Source of the DNA: CAYRFQ01 sp964423615
Lineage (GTDB): Bacteria; Planctomycetota; Planctomycetia; Gemmatales; Gemmataceae
DNA: 64,000 nt
Assembly: GCA_964423615.1 (NCBI GenBank)
Contig: CAYRFQ010000022.1
Location: 1 to 64,000 of the forward strand
Direction of reading: 5' to 3'
This document shows, in pieces, positions 45,284-55,045 of the stretch. A model generated the notes under the pieces. The model saw nothing but the letters and a program-made list of their open reading frames with translations, did not search any database and had not been told where the DNA came from. Every line of letters starts with the position of its first letter. Positions within the stretch are counted from its first letter, which is position 1. The position numbers and the translations under genes are program-made.

Positions 45284-46604
45284 ACATGTACCTAGAATGC
45301 ATTCGGAGCCCAGAAACTTACCGGACCAGACAAGGAATTCCTTACCGAATAAATCTACGAAAGAGAGATGCGAAAGAAATCCAGTTTTTTCTGTTTACCA
45401 AAGCCGCAGCTACGCGGCCACCAGTTGTGTCGCACGACCCGGCTTGGCGGAGGAAGGCGTTTCCGAAGAACGGGCAGAAGAGAGGAAGGGTAGCCACGTT
45501 AATCGTTCAAGGGCGGAGGTACGCATTTCCGAGTTCTGGTTTGGTTGTTCCTGACGATTCGACGGGTCAATGTCAAACGTTTACAAAAGAAAACGAATGG
45601 ATCGAGTTCAATGCCAATGAGTTTGAGAGGACGAATTCGTAATATTGCTTTGTTGCTACATAGGAACCTATCCCGAAAGAGTCTGTCAAGAAAAATCCCG
45701 AGAAGGAACTTGGGGGGCCAGGGCGTGACGCGTTGACGTCGTGAGTGTGTCTTTCTTGTCTCTGCGCCGACCTGTGACGAAGAAATCTTCTCATTTCTCG
45801 CCAAAGTTGCTTGATCCCGTTTCGCACCTTTTCGGGCCGTCCGACCCGAAGCAACTCAGGACACTGTACTTGGTTGGGGCAAACCGACCTGATCCAAAGT
45901 CATGGGTGAAGTCGGGAAATTCCTTTCCAAGACTTCCCATGCTTGCTTGCCTGCCTTGATTTGTCTTGGCAGCGGGAATAGAATGCTGACAGTAAGATTG
46001 TCATGCTGAATCTTTATTCATCGCCTCTCATTCCTCTCAAAATACCAAGTGATCTTTCTCAGGTCACTGCAAGCAAAGCTGTCTTTTGGAAATCCGGGTT
46101 TTCGACGTATTCCGTTGGTATCTTAATTTCAAAAGCAGTCATGTTGGATGACAATGGAGCATGACGAATAGGTCAGAACGCATTGGGCGACGCGCGGAGA
46201 GTTTTGCAGTTCTTGCGAACGGCAGAAACAAGAAAATATTGTAACACCATGTTTGTGAGCACTCATCCGCGCCTAATAATATAGATAGTCTTTGAGTTCG
46301 TCCAAAATCGGGGGAATATCCCTCAACGAACGGAGCCACACACCAAGCAAGTTCGATGGACCGGAGCTTGTGACTCGAAGTCGACAAACTATGACGACGG
46401 CGGAATCCGTTGAGATAGGCTATCCCGAGCCTTGTCCGAAGAATCGACCTTTCTTGCAAATGGTCGTACGGTTCCGGAGCCGGGTAGGAATAGGCAAGAA
46501 GGACTGGTACCACTGAGGCTGTTTCGCAACAGAACGAGATCGACATCCTTCAAGTTCGGGTGCAGCTTGTTTTTGTTTTGCGGAATTTAGCGGAGACGGC
46601 AGTA
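45284..46604. other. Non-coding region upstream of clpC
   Basis: About 1.3 kb with only short, poor open frames. It must hold the divergent promoters of the receiver gene and clpC. I found no CtsR-type heptad repeat or CIRCE element. TGACAGTAAGATTGTCA near 45987-46003 is a small palindrome. Confidence 0.5.
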
Positions 46605-49148
46605 ATGTATGAACGCTTCACAGACCGAGCGCGAAAAGTAATGCAGCTCGCCAACCAGGAGGCGCAGCGGTTTAATCATGAGTACATAGGCACGGAGCAC
46701 ATCCTCCTTGGGCTCGTCAAGGAAGGTTCGGGAGTCGCCGCAAACGTACTCAAGAATCTCGACATCGACCTACGGAAGATTCGTCTGGAAGTTGAGAAGA
46801 TCGTCCAAGCTGGCCCGGACATGGTGACGATGGGGCGTTTGCCCCAAACGCCTCGGGCCAAAAAGGTCATTGAGTATTCCATCGAAGAAGCACGGAATCT
46901 GAACCACAACTACGTAGGGACAGAACACCTCTTGCTCGGCCTCCTTCGCGAACAAGAGGGGGTCGCGGCCCAAGTCTTGATGAACTTGGGACTCAAACTT
47001 GAAGACGTGCGTGAGGAAGTCCTTAATTTGTTGGGGCACAATATGGAATCTGGAGAAAGCAGCAGCGGTAGCGGCAGCACTGGTAGCGAAAAACCTCAAG
47101 GTCGAGGCAAATCGAAAACTCCGGCTCTCGACAGTTTCGGTCGAGATCTGACCGAGTTGGCTCGCCAAGGTAAGCTGGACCCAGTGATCGGCCGCCAAAA
47201 CGAAATCGAACGGGTCATCCAAATTTTGAGCCGTCGAACGAAGAACAATCCGGTGCTTCTGGGTGAAGCCGGGGTCGGTAAAACGGCCATCGTCGAAGGA
47301 TTGGCTCAATTGGTCATCGACTCGAGTGTCCCAGAACTGCTCCGGGACAAAAGAATCGTCGTTCTTGACCTGGCGATGATGGTCGCCGGGACGAAATATC
47401 GCGGCCAGTTCGAAGAACGCATCAAGGCCGTCATGAATGAGGTCCGTCGGGCCAAGAACACTATCTTGTTCATCGACGAGTTACACACACTCGTTGGAGC
47501 CGGTGGTGCCGAAGGAGCCATCGACGCAAGTAACGTCCTCAAACCGGCTCTGGCCCGCGGCGAAATCCAGTGCATTGGAGCCACGACCCTCGACGAGTAC
47601 CGGAAATACATCGAAAAGGACGCTGCGTTGGAACGACGTTTCCAACAGATCATCGTCAATCCACCGTCGATGTCCGAGACCGTCGAAATCCTCCGAGGGC
47701 TGCGTGATCGGTACGAAGCTCACCACCGAGTCCAGATCAAGGACGAAGCCCTGTCGGCGGCCGTCGAGTTGTCCGAGCGGTACATCACCGGACGTTGTCT
47801 TCCCGACAAGGCCATCGACGTCATCGACGAGGCGGGAGCCCGCATTCGACTCAAAAAGATGACGACGCAACCGGATCTAAAAGAACTCGACACCCAGATC
47901 GAACAATTCAACCTGGAAAAAGAAAGCGCGGTCGCCGCGCAAGACTTCGAAAGAGCCGCGAACCTGCGCGACCAAGCCGACAAACTCAAGAAGAAAAAAG
48001 AGCAAACTCTTCGTGAGTGGCGTGAAAAGTCCAAGGAAATCGACGGCGTTGTCGACGAAGAAGTCATCAACGAGGTCGTCAGCAAGATGACCGGCGTTCC
48101 ATTGACCAAGTTGTCCGAGAGCGAGACGACCCGATTGCTGAAGATGGAGGAAGAACTCCACAAGACCATCGTGAGCCAGCACGAGGCCATCTCGCGAATC
48201 GCCAAGGCCGTCCGCAAGAGTCGTGCAGGACTGAAAGACCCGAAACGGCCAATCGGTTGCTTCATCTTTGCCGGTCCCACTGGTGTCGGAAAGACGCTGT
48301 TGGCCAAGCGGCTTGCTAACTTCATGTTCAACGACGAGAACGCGATCGTTCAAATCGACATGTCCGAGTATGGCGAAAAGCACAATGTTTCTCGCTTGAC
48401 CGGTGCACCTCCGGGATACATCGGTTACGAAGAGGGTGGCCAACTCACCGAAAAGATACGTCGCCGACCATACAGCGTGGTTCTGTTGGACGAGATCGAG
48501 AAGGCTCACTTCGACGTCTGGAACATTTTGCTCCAGGTCATGGAAGAAGGTCGCCTGACCGATAACGTGGGCCGAACGGTCGACTTCAAAAACACGATCG
48601 TCATCATGACCACGAACATCGGAGCCGAGACCATCAAGGGCGGAAAAGTTCTCAACATGTTCGGGCCACGCGACGCCGAGTCCACGTACGAGAACATCAA
48701 GAACACCGTCATGACGGAAATGGAAAACAACTTCCGTCCGGAATTCCTCAACCGTCTCGATGACATCATCGTCTTCCGCGCTCTGACGACCGACGACCTC
48801 AAGGAAATCATCGACATCGAGTTGGTGAAAGTGTCTGACCGACTCAAAGCGAAGGATATGGCGATCACCGTCACGGATGAAGCGAAAGAATTGATCATCG
48901 CGAATGGATCGAACACCGAATTCGGGGCACGTCCACTCCGTCGCTCGATCGAAACGCTGATCGAAGATCCGCTCTCCGAAGACCTCCTTCGTGGGACCTT
49001 CGTCGGCAAGCCCCACATCACCGTGAAGGTCGGGGAAGAAAACGACGAGAAGAAGCTCTACTTCGAAGCCAAGGAAGCTCCCGAACACGATGAGACGGAG
49101 GAATCCAAAGAACTCCAAGAAGCTGGATCGGAAGGCGGACAGGAGTAG
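46605..49148 (+). CDS. clpC: ATP-dependent Clp protease ATP-binding subunit ClpC
   Basis: An 847-residue Hsp100 unfoldase that feeds substrates to ClpP. It has two Clp_N repeats (about 4-145: TDRARKVMQLANQEA and EYIGTEHILLGL), a Gly/Ser linker (about 147-160), AAA-1 with Walker A GEAGVGKT (about 220) and Walker B TILFIDE, and a UVR-type coiled-coil M domain (about 420-470), which marks ClpC rather than ClpA or ClpB. AAA-2 has Walker A GPTGVGKT (about 557), then a C-terminal D2-small domain. The frame extends to 46560, but the ATG at 46605 gives the family start MYERFTDRAR with GGAG 9 bases before it. A textbook terminator follows. clpP is not in the window. Confidence 0.96.
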   Translation: MYERFTDRARKVMQLANQEAQRFNHEYIGTEHILLGLVKEGSGVAANVLKNLDIDLRKIRLEVEKIVQAGPDMVTMGRLPQTPRAKKVIEYSIEEARNLNHNYVGTEHLLLGLLREQEGVAAQVLMNLGLKLEDVREEVLNLLGHNMESGESSSGSGSTGSEKPQGRGKSKTPALDSFGRDLTELARQGKLDPVIGRQNEIERVIQILSRRTKNNPVLLGEAGVGKTAIVEGLAQLVIDSSVPELLRDKRIVVLDLAMMVAGTKYRGQFEERIKAVMNEVRRAKNTILFIDELHTLVGAGGAEGAIDASNVLKPALARGEIQCIGATTLDEYRKYIEKDAALERRFQQIIVNPPSMSETVEILRGLRDRYEAHHRVQIKDEALSAAVELSERYITGRCLPDKAIDVIDEAGARIRLKKMTTQPDLKELDTQIEQFNLEKESAVAAQDFERAANLRDQADKLKKKKEQTLREWREKSKEIDGVVDEEVINEVVSKMTGVPLTKLSESETTRLLKMEEELHKTIVSQHEAISRIAKAVRKSRAGLKDPKRPIGCFIFAGPTGVGKTLLAKRLANFMFNDENAIVQIDMSEYGEKHNVSRLTGAPPGYIGYEEGGQLTEKIRRRPYSVVLLDEIEKAHFDVWNILLQVMEEGRLTDNVGRTVDFKNTIVIMTTNIGAETIKGGKVLNMFGPRDAESTYENIKNTVMTEMENNFRPEFLNRLDDIIVFRALTTDDLKEIIDIELVKVSDRLKAKDMAITVTDEAKELIIANGSNTEFGARPLRRSIETLIEDPLSEDLLRGTFVGKPHITVKVGEENDEKKLYFEAKEAPEHDETEESKELQEAGSEGGQE

Positions 49149-49180
49149 TCTGTGTTTCGTCGAGTAAAAAAGGTGAATCG

Positions 49181-49217
49181 ATGCCCCCGACAATAGAGCT
49201 GTCGGGGGCATTTTTTT
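49181..49217 (+). terminator. Rho-independent terminator of clpC
   Basis: ATGCCCCCGAC (49181-49191) and GTCGGGGGCAT (49201-49211) form a perfect 11-bp stem with a 9-base loop, followed by seven T residues. Confidence 0.95.
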
Positions 49218-49301
49218 GCGAGAGAGAGCAGAAAAAGGCAGCACGTTGAAGTCAGAGAGATGAATGGTTTCAACTCGATGCTTCTCTTTTCCGTTCCCCA
49301 C

Positions 49302-50543
49302 TCATTTCGTTGGATTCTCATACCAAACGACGCCGAGACCTCCCCGGTTCGTACGTTCTTCGGTGTTGATGATGTCGAGATCACCGTCTCCGTCGAGATC
49401 GGCGAGTTGGTTCAGATCAAACTTAATGCCCAACAGACCACTAATCTCGTGAACGTCCCAAACGGCATCGTGTGGGCTCTTTCGATACGACAACCATACG
49501 ATCCCCGAGCCTTTATTGGCTCCGGCACAAGCCAAAACGATGTCGAGTTTACCATCGAGATTGACGTCGGCCACGCGAACGGCTTTGCCAGTGCCAGTCT
49601 TCTTCGGAAATTGAATTTCGGTCGTTTTCCATTCGTTCGCCGTTTTTCCACCCCAGTGGACGAAGAGTCGGTGGTTGTGGTGTGGAGCAATCACGTCTTG
49701 GCGACCATCCCGATCAAGGTCGGCAAGTTCCACGAACATGACCTCTCCCCCTTTCGGTCCAATTCGGCGTTGTTTCCAGGGTTTCGTTTGCTTCGGTCCG
49801 GGGCCAGGGTTCTCGAGCCACAAGCAACCGCGATCTTTTCCTCGACGGTCGGACACGAGAACGTCGAGATCTTTGTCGCCGTCCATGTCCGCGGCGATGA
49901 GTGACATGATCCAACCCGCTCGATACACCGGATGATACTTCCAATCGCCAAGAAGCCTTGGCTGTTTGGGAGCTTGCAACCAGCCGACCTGTCCCTTGGG
50001 ATCCTTGCTGCCGACGACCAAATCGAGACCGAGTTTTTGGTCGATCTGCATCGGAGTGGCGAACATCCATCGAGTCGTTTTCGCCACTGCGGGGAAGGTT
50101 TGGGTTTTCCAAGCGGATGGATCGAGGTACTTTTTCGGTTCATTGGGTGCCCAATGGGCGAACATCTGCATCGTCCGACCCTCGCACGCACTGACCACAT
50201 CGAGAGCACCATCGTTATCTAGATCAACGAAGACGGCGTCCTCGGGAGATTTTACTTTTCCAACGAGGACGCTCGGCCATTTGGCCCGGACCTTCTTGTA
50301 TCCCGGGTGGAGACTCACGCGAACTTGTCCACCTTCCTCGAAACCCGTTGCGATGTCAGGGAGTTTGTCTCCGTTGACGTCGGCAAGGCGAGCGCCATCG
50401 GCCCCACGCGTTGTATCGTCGATTGTGTAACGTTTCCACGGTCTGCCTCGATCCGATTTTGGCTGTTGGGCCTGGAGTGGGATTGAAGAAGTGAGAAGAA
50501 ACAGCAGGGCCGCCAAGGCACCGAGGTGAACGACTTTTTGCAT
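49302..50543 (-). CDS. Exported FG-GAP/VCBS repeat protein
   Basis: A 413-residue protein with a clean signal peptide (MQKVVHLGALAALLFLL to about residue 25, cut near LQAQQ) and a seven-bladed-type FG-GAP propeller. Six Asp-rich calcium loops are visible: DVNGDKLPD, DLDNDGALD, DMDGDKDLD, DLDRDGRQD, DVNLDGKLD and DLDGDGDLD. The C-terminus ends in GVVWYENP, a blade end common in planctomycete members. The frame extends to 50663, but the ATG at 50543 with GGAGG 6 bases upstream begins the signal peptide. It lies 144 bp after the metal-permease gene on the same strand and may share its transcript. Probably a secreted or periplasmic binding protein; no catalytic site was seen. Confidence 0.87.
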   Translation of the reverse strand: MQKVVHLGALAALLFLLTSSIPLQAQQPKSDRGRPWKRYTIDDTTRGADGARLADVNGDKLPDIATGFEEGGQVRVSLHPGYKKVRAKWPSVLVGKVKSPEDAVFVDLDNDGALDVVSACEGRTMQMFAHWAPNEPKKYLDPSAWKTQTFPAVAKTTRWMFATPMQIDQKLGLDLVVGSKDPKGQVGWLQAPKQPRLLGDWKYHPVYRAGWIMSLIAADMDGDKDLDVLVSDRRGKDRGCLWLENPGPGPKQTKPWKQRRIGPKGGEVMFVELADLDRDGRQDVIAPHHNHRLFVHWGGKTANEWKTTEIQFPKKTGTGKAVRVADVNLDGKLDIVLACAGANKGSGIVWLSYRKSPHDAVWDVHEISGLLGIKFDLNQLADLDGDGDLDIINTEERTNRGGLGVVWYENPTK

Positions 50544-50687
50544 TTCAGACCTCCAAAATATCGCCGGACGCGTCCGGGGCTGTCGCGTTTGCGTTCCGGC
50601 CGTTCTGGACAACGAATTCATTGGTGTCCCGTTTTTCCTACGAGCCAGCTTTCCCACGGGCAATGCTATTTCCCCAGGCGGAGTCGT

Positions 50688-52085
50688 TCACGACTCGTCG
50701 AGGTCTACCGTCGGAAAATTCGGCGGAATCGTTTTCCCATGCGGATCGACATCCGATTCCTGCAGTTCCGAGGCGATTTGTTCCTGCAGTTCCGGACCAA
50801 TGAAGTGTTCCATTCGCGTGGCGGGATCGTGGAGGTGATCAAGGGGTAGCGAGAAGTTTTCGTTGAGATATTTTTCCCAAAGGCGATGAGAACGAACGAT
50901 GAGTTGCGCCCACTCGCGGCCCTTGGGCGTGAGGATCAGTTCGTTGCCGTTGGCCCGTTGCACCATGCCCCTATAAAGGAGCAGATGCCGGGCAACCCAT
51001 CCAGGTAACCCCTTGGAGAATTTCTCCAAGTCGGCCTGAAAGAGAGGCAGAGTGGTAAAATCCTGCTGAGCGCGTGCCTCTTCGATCTTGAAAAGCACAC
51101 CCAGGATGTCTTCTTTGACGATGCGTAGTCCGAGTCGAGCATTGCGGATGACCTTGGCCAACACGCCATGTTTCGGAGCCAAAAAAACTGCAAGGGCAAA
51201 GTGCAATCCGGCCATCACGGCGATCAAACCTGCAGTATTGGTGTTCAACATCGAAGGCCCGGCGAAGATCACCCCAAGGAGGCAGGATGTCGTCGCAACG
51301 AGTGCCGCGAGTACGAACATTCGGATGAGTCGGTCCGTGAGCATGTAAGCACACGCTGCCGGAACGACCAACATGGCAAGGACCAGAACCGACCCCACCG
51401 CTTCGAATGCGGTGACCGTGACTCCCGCAACCATCGACATCAACAGATAGTGGATGAGCAGGACAGGGAACCCCATCGATGTAGCCAAACCTGAGTCGAA
51501 GGTAACGAGTTTCAGTTCCTTCCAGAGCAACGTTATGAAACCAATCGTCAAGACGAACATGACTACCATTGTGGGGAACGGGCGTGGGACTTCATAACCA
51601 AAGAGTTTGATGCGATAAACAGGAATGGCTTCGAATATTCCATAGAGAACACAGTTTGTATCGAGATCGACACGGAATGTGAGCCGAGATATGAGGATAA
51701 CTCCAAGAGCGAAGAACCCTGTGAACACGACTCCCATACTCGCGTCTTCCGGGACGTTCGTCAGGGTTTGTACAGTTTGAGATAAAACGGCCGTAAGTAA
51801 GCCGAATATCATTGCTCCAACGATGATAGGCCAACCCGTAATTTGTCCGCCAATCAACACTGCCAACACAATACCCGGTAACACTCCGTGGCTAATGGCG
51901 TCCCCCAACATGCTCATTCGGCGAAGAACGAGATAACAACCCAGGAGTGCACAGGGAACAGTGCATGTGATCCCAACAATCGCACGCCAGACCATCAAAT
52001 ACAAATCACTCGTATTGACCCACGCCAAAAGAACATCGGCAAACAGTAGAGCTAATGTCTTTACGATGAGAGGAATAAAGGACAT
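50688..52085 (-). CDS. Metal ABC permease fused to a DtxR/MntR-type repressor (YtgCR-like)
   Basis: A 465-residue protein in two parts. Residues 1 to about 305 are an ABC-3 family permease (ZnuB/TroC type) with seven to nine membrane helices and the coupling motif LGDAISHGVLPGIVLA. Residues about 320-455 are a full DtxR-family domain: a winged helix (KEDILGVLFKIEEA, then LTPKGREWA) followed by the dimerisation and metal-binding part. Ligand spacing matches DtxR: H400-x3-E404, then H419-x3-T423-x2-E426-H427, with Thr where DtxR has Cys102. It ends DPHGKTIPP, as in stand-alone repressors. Chlamydial YtgCR has this architecture and is cleaved to free the repressor. The last gene of the metal operon, 145 bp after the other permease. 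Confidence 0.9.
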   Translation of the reverse strand: MSFIPLIVKTLALLFADVLLAWVNTSDLYLMVWRAIVGITCTVPCALLGCYLVLRRMSMLGDAISHGVLPGIVLAVLIGGQITGWPIIVGAMIFGLLTAVLSQTVQTLTNVPEDASMGVVFTGFFALGVILISRLTFRVDLDTNCVLYGIFEAIPVYRIKLFGYEVPRPFPTMVVMFVLTIGFITLLWKELKLVTFDSGLATSMGFPVLLIHYLLMSMVAGVTVTAFEAVGSVLVLAMLVVPAACAYMLTDRLIRMFVLAALVATTSCLLGVIFAGPSMLNTNTAGLIAVMAGLHFALAVFLAPKHGVLAKVIRNARLGLRIVKEDILGVLFKIEEARAQQDFTTLPLFQADLEKFSKGLPGWVARHLLLYRGMVQRANGNELILTPKGREWAQLIVRSHRLWEKYLNENFSLPLDHLHDPATRMEHFIGPELQEQIASELQESDVDPHGKTIPPNFPTVDLDES

Positions 52086-52230
52086 AGGCGTACTGGAATT
52101 CTTCTGGTGGGCGCAAAAGGGTGGACGAGGGAAAGACGTTTATCGGAGAAGAATTCGAAGACACCTCATCTTCAATCGTTCTCTCCAGACGGTGAGCTCT
52201 GAACAATAGGCCTCTCGAGCTCAACGAAGT

Positions 52231-53178
52231 TCATGTCAGAAACCGAAACTGCTGTTCGGGTTTCTGTTTCTGACCAGTCGTTTTTTTGTGCCGAATCGTT
52301 TCGGGCCGTCCAAAACCTGAGGCAGTCCGTCGCTGGGCCATTCGAAGCAGCAACCCCTTGCACCAGACGGTCACTCCAGAAAGAACGAAGAACCCAACTG
52401 CGACCAGGATAATTGTCGGGCCTGTCGGCATCTTGGAAACGACGCCACTGACGAGGACACCAACGACGCTCGAGACGACTCCGAAAAGCGCCGAGAGGAC
52501 TAACATCCAACACAAACGTTGAGTCCAAAACCGCGCCGTAACCGCAGGAATGATGAGCAGCGCGGCCACCATCAACACGCCGACAGCCGGAAGGCCAATC
52601 ACAACGTCGACAGCAATGAGTCCCATCAACAACAGATCTAACCAGTAGACCGGCAAACCTTGGGACTGGGCAAAGTCAGGATCAAAAGCAACGAGTTGGA
52701 ACTCCTTGAACAACAAGATTACAATGGCCAACGTACCGATGGAGAGCCCCGCAAGCCAAAGGACGTCCTCAAACTGCATCCCCACGGTACTGCCAAAGAT
52801 ATACGTGTCCAGCCCGGCAGCCTGAATATTTTTGCGGTCCTGGATCATCTGACTCAGTACCACGCCAGCGCCGAAGAACACGCTCAACACAATTGCGATG
52901 GACGAATCTTCTTTGATGCGTGTGTGCCGACGCAAGGCGGAAATGATGGCAACGCCAATGAGTCCCGTGACGAGGGCTCCCAAGAGCATCGCCGGAGTGT
53001 GTAACCTCCCCACCATCAGCACAGCGAGACAAAGCCCAGGCAATGCGGCATGAGCAAGGGCATCACCCGTGAGAGCGCGACGCCGCAGGACCGCAAAGCA
53101 GCCAATCAACCCCGAGCTCGCGCCCAGTAAGGTCACCCCGATTAATACGATGACGGTGTTATAAGTCAGTGCGATCAT
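52231..53178 (-). CDS. Metal ABC transporter permease (ABC-3 family)
   Basis: A 315-residue integral membrane protein of the ZnuB/TroCD/MntB family, moving Mn, Fe or Zn across the inner membrane. Hydrophobic helices start at about residue 5 and continue to about 280. The coupling motif LTGDALAHAALPGLCLAVL is present near 37-55. It ends with a basic cytoplasmic tail (RPETIRHKKTTGQKQ). It overlaps the ATPase gene by 4 bp (ATGA), so they are translationally coupled. With the permease-repressor fusion it gives the two different permeases seen in Tro and Ytg systems, which usually form a heterodimer. Confidence 0.9.
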   Translation of the reverse strand: MIALTYNTVIVLIGVTLLGASSGLIGCFAVLRRRALTGDALAHAALPGLCLAVLMVGRLHTPAMLLGALVTGLIGVAIISALRRHTRIKEDSSIAIVLSVFFGAGVVLSQMIQDRKNIQAAGLDTYIFGSTVGMQFEDVLWLAGLSIGTLAIVILLFKEFQLVAFDPDFAQSQGLPVYWLDLLLMGLIAVDVVIGLPAVGVLMVAALLIIPAVTARFWTQRLCWMLVLSALFGVVSSVVGVLVSGVVSKMPTGPTIILVAVGFFVLSGVTVWCKGLLLRMAQRRTASGFGRPETIRHKKTTGQKQKPEQQFRFLT

Positions 53179-53942
53179 TGAGTTGGTTTCCTCGCCCGAA
53201 TAGCTTCCCCGGCGGTTTCGAGGATGGCGAGACGACCCCCATAGGTTTTTTGTAAGTTCTGGTCATGAAAGACAGAGAGGGTCAGACCGTGGGCGATCAG
53301 CCGAACGTTCAACAGAATTACATAATCGAAGTATTGCGACACTGTACGTAAGTCATGGTGGACAACGACGACCGTTTTTCCATTCTCGCGGAGTTCTTTG
53401 AGCAAGGAAAAAATCGTCTTCTCGGTCTTGGCGTCGACTCCGGCGAGCGGTTCATCCATGAAATAGATTTCGGCGCGTTGGGCCAAGGCTCGGGCAAGAA
53501 ACGTCCGTTGTTGTTGCCCTCCCGAGAGTTGGCCGATTTGTCGTTCTCGGAATTCCTCGAGGCCGACGCGTTCGATGCACTCGTCGGCCCAGGCTTTTTC
53601 CTTTCGACCCGGCCGACGAAACCACCCCAGAGTCCCGTAGGTTCCCATCAACACGACTTCCCGAACACTTACCGGAAAGTCCCAATCGATTGATCCACGT
53701 TGAGGGACGTAACCAATCTTATTTCGCTGCTGCGAGACAGCCTTGCCGAAGATATGCACGTAACCGCTCGCCAACGGAACGAGGCCCAACATGGCCTTGA
53801 GGAGCGTACTTTTGCCGGCACCATTGGGCCCAATCACACCCACAAGAGCGGGTTCATCGATCGTAAAATCGACGTCCCACAACGCAGGTTTGCGATGGTA
53901 GGCGACATTGAGATCGTGAACGTCAATGATGGAGGTTGGCAT
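53175..53942 (-). CDS. Metal ABC transporter ATP-binding protein
   Basis: A 255-residue ABC ATPase of the ZnuC/TroB/MntB class. It has Walker A GPNGAGKST (about 38-46), a Q-loop in IGYVPQRGSIDWDFP (the PQR-x-x-D-W-x-F-P sequence is typical of manganese/iron-type ATPases), the signature LSGGQQQRTFLARAL, Walker B IYFMDEPLAGVD, and the H-loop VVHHDLRTV. It lies 24 bp after the solute-binding gene and overlaps the following permease by 4 bp. It is part of the same operon, driven from the promoter near 55000. Confidence 0.93.
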   Translation of the reverse strand: MPTSIIDVHDLNVAYHRKPALWDVDFTIDEPALVGVIGPNGAGKSTLLKAMLGLVPLASGYVHIFGKAVSQQRNKIGYVPQRGSIDWDFPVSVREVVLMGTYGTLGWFRRPGRKEKAWADECIERVGLEEFRERQIGQLSGGQQQRTFLARALAQRAEIYFMDEPLAGVDAKTEKTIFSLLKELRENGKTVVVVHHDLRTVSQYFDYVILLNVRLIAHGLTLSVFHDQNLQKTYGGRLAILETAGEAIRARKPTQ

Positions 53943-53966
53943 GGTTGTTCCAGAAAGTTGGGGCTG

Positions 53967-54932
53967 CTACTTCAAGGCCTTTACGATGGTATCGACGTTA
54001 TGCCTGACCATCCCAACGTAGGAACCGGATTTGCCCATCGCGTCGGAATAGAGCGTTCCGCCATTCTCGACCTTATGCCCGGCGTTTTCACAGCCCGCAA
54101 TTAACGATTGCATGTTCCGTTCGTTGACTGTGTTCTCGACGAACACAGCCTTGATTTTTTTCTTCACGATGAAGTCCACCAAATCATTCACGTCCTTGAG
54201 GCTCGCTTCGGATTCGGTGCTGATGCCCTGGATTCCTCGGACGTCGATGTCGTAGGCGGCACCAAAATACCGGAACGCATCGTGTGCGGTGATGAGCACA
54301 CGACGTTCTTTGGGGATGGTCTGAAGTTTATCCAACGTTTCTTGGTGGAGTTCCTCGAGTTCTTTTTGGTATGTGGTTCCGCGTTGTTTGTATTCGGCGG
54401 CGTGATCCGGGTCGTACTGAGAGAGAACTTCCTGGACAACAGCTCGGGCATCGTTCCACAAGCGAACGTCGAACCAAACGTGTGGATCGAGTCCTTGTTC
54501 CCCTTCGGTCATAATCTTGTCTTTGGGGTAATACTCTGCGACGGGAAACACCAATTTCCTTTTGGAAAGGTTGTCGAGGACGTCCGAGAGTTTTCCTTCG
54601 AGATGCAAACCGTTGTAGAAGACCAGATCGGCTTCCTCCAGCCGAGAAATGTCTCCGCTCTTGGCCTTATAGATGTGTGGATCCGATTCGTCATTCATCA
54701 GCTGGGCGACCTCGACACGATCGCCACCCACGACTCGAACCAAGTCCGCCACCATCCCAGTCGTACAAACCACCCTGATCGGGTAAGACCCCGAGTACGT
54801 CGTCGAAAGAGAAACCGGATCACGAGGTTCATACAGTTCAGGTTTGCTTCCGCACCCGATGCTTCCCAACACAAGCACAGTGGCAACGATTGCCAAGCCA
54901 GTCATTCGAAACGCTATTCGGAACCGAAACAT
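53967..54932 (-). CDS. Metal-binding lipoprotein of the ABC transporter (TroA/YtgA-like)
   Basis: A 321-residue cluster A-I solute-binding lipoprotein. The signal peptide ends in a lipobox GSIGC. Metal ligands expected in the family are visible: His in SDPHIYK, His in LDPHVWFD, Glu in GISTESEAS, and Asp in YSDAMG. The C-terminus, YVGMVRHNVDTIVKAL, closely resembles Treponema TroA. The open frame reaches GTG 54983; I prefer ATG 54932 because it yields a normal-length lipoprotein leader. ATG 54905 is also possible. It binds Mn, Zn or Fe outside the cytoplasm and delivers it to the two permeases. The first gene of the operon, behind two DtxR-like boxes. Confidence 0.92.
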   Translation of the reverse strand: MFRFRIAFRMTGLAIVATVLVLGSIGCGSKPELYEPRDPVSLSTTYSGSYPIRVVCTTGMVADLVRVVGGDRVEVAQLMNDESDPHIYKAKSGDISRLEEADLVFYNGLHLEGKLSDVLDNLSKRKLVFPVAEYYPKDKIMTEGEQGLDPHVWFDVRLWNDARAVVQEVLSQYDPDHAAEYKQRGTTYQKELEELHQETLDKLQTIPKERRVLITAHDAFRYFGAAYDIDVRGIQGISTESEASLKDVNDLVDFIVKKKIKAVFVENTVNERNMQSLIAGCENAGHKVENGGTLYSDAMGKSGSYVGMVRHNVDTIVKALK

Positions 54933-55007
54933 GGGAAAATCTCGTGTGTTCTTTCGGGGAGAGTCGTCATCGAACCAGCTCACACTATGTCCATTTTAGC
55001 CTCCCAT

Positions 55008-55045
55008 GTTAGGCTTGGCTACCCAAAAAAGTAAGGCTTGCCTAA
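55008..55045 (-). promoter_or_regulatory. Promoter with two DtxR/MntR-like operators
   Basis: Two similar boxes: GTTAGGCTTGGCTAC (55008-55022) and GTAAGGCTTGCCTAA (55031-55045). The second reads TTAGGCAAGCCTTA on the gene's strand, a near-perfect palindrome of the DtxR/IdeR type. Between and within them, TTACTT and TAACAT stand 17 bases apart as possible -35 and -10 boxes. Repressor binding here would block the metal operon. Confidence 0.65.

Noticed and set aside
45987..46003. TGACAGTAAGATTGTCA as an operator for clpC
   Set aside because: The palindrome is short, lies some 600 bases before clpC, and matches neither CtsR nor HrcA sites.
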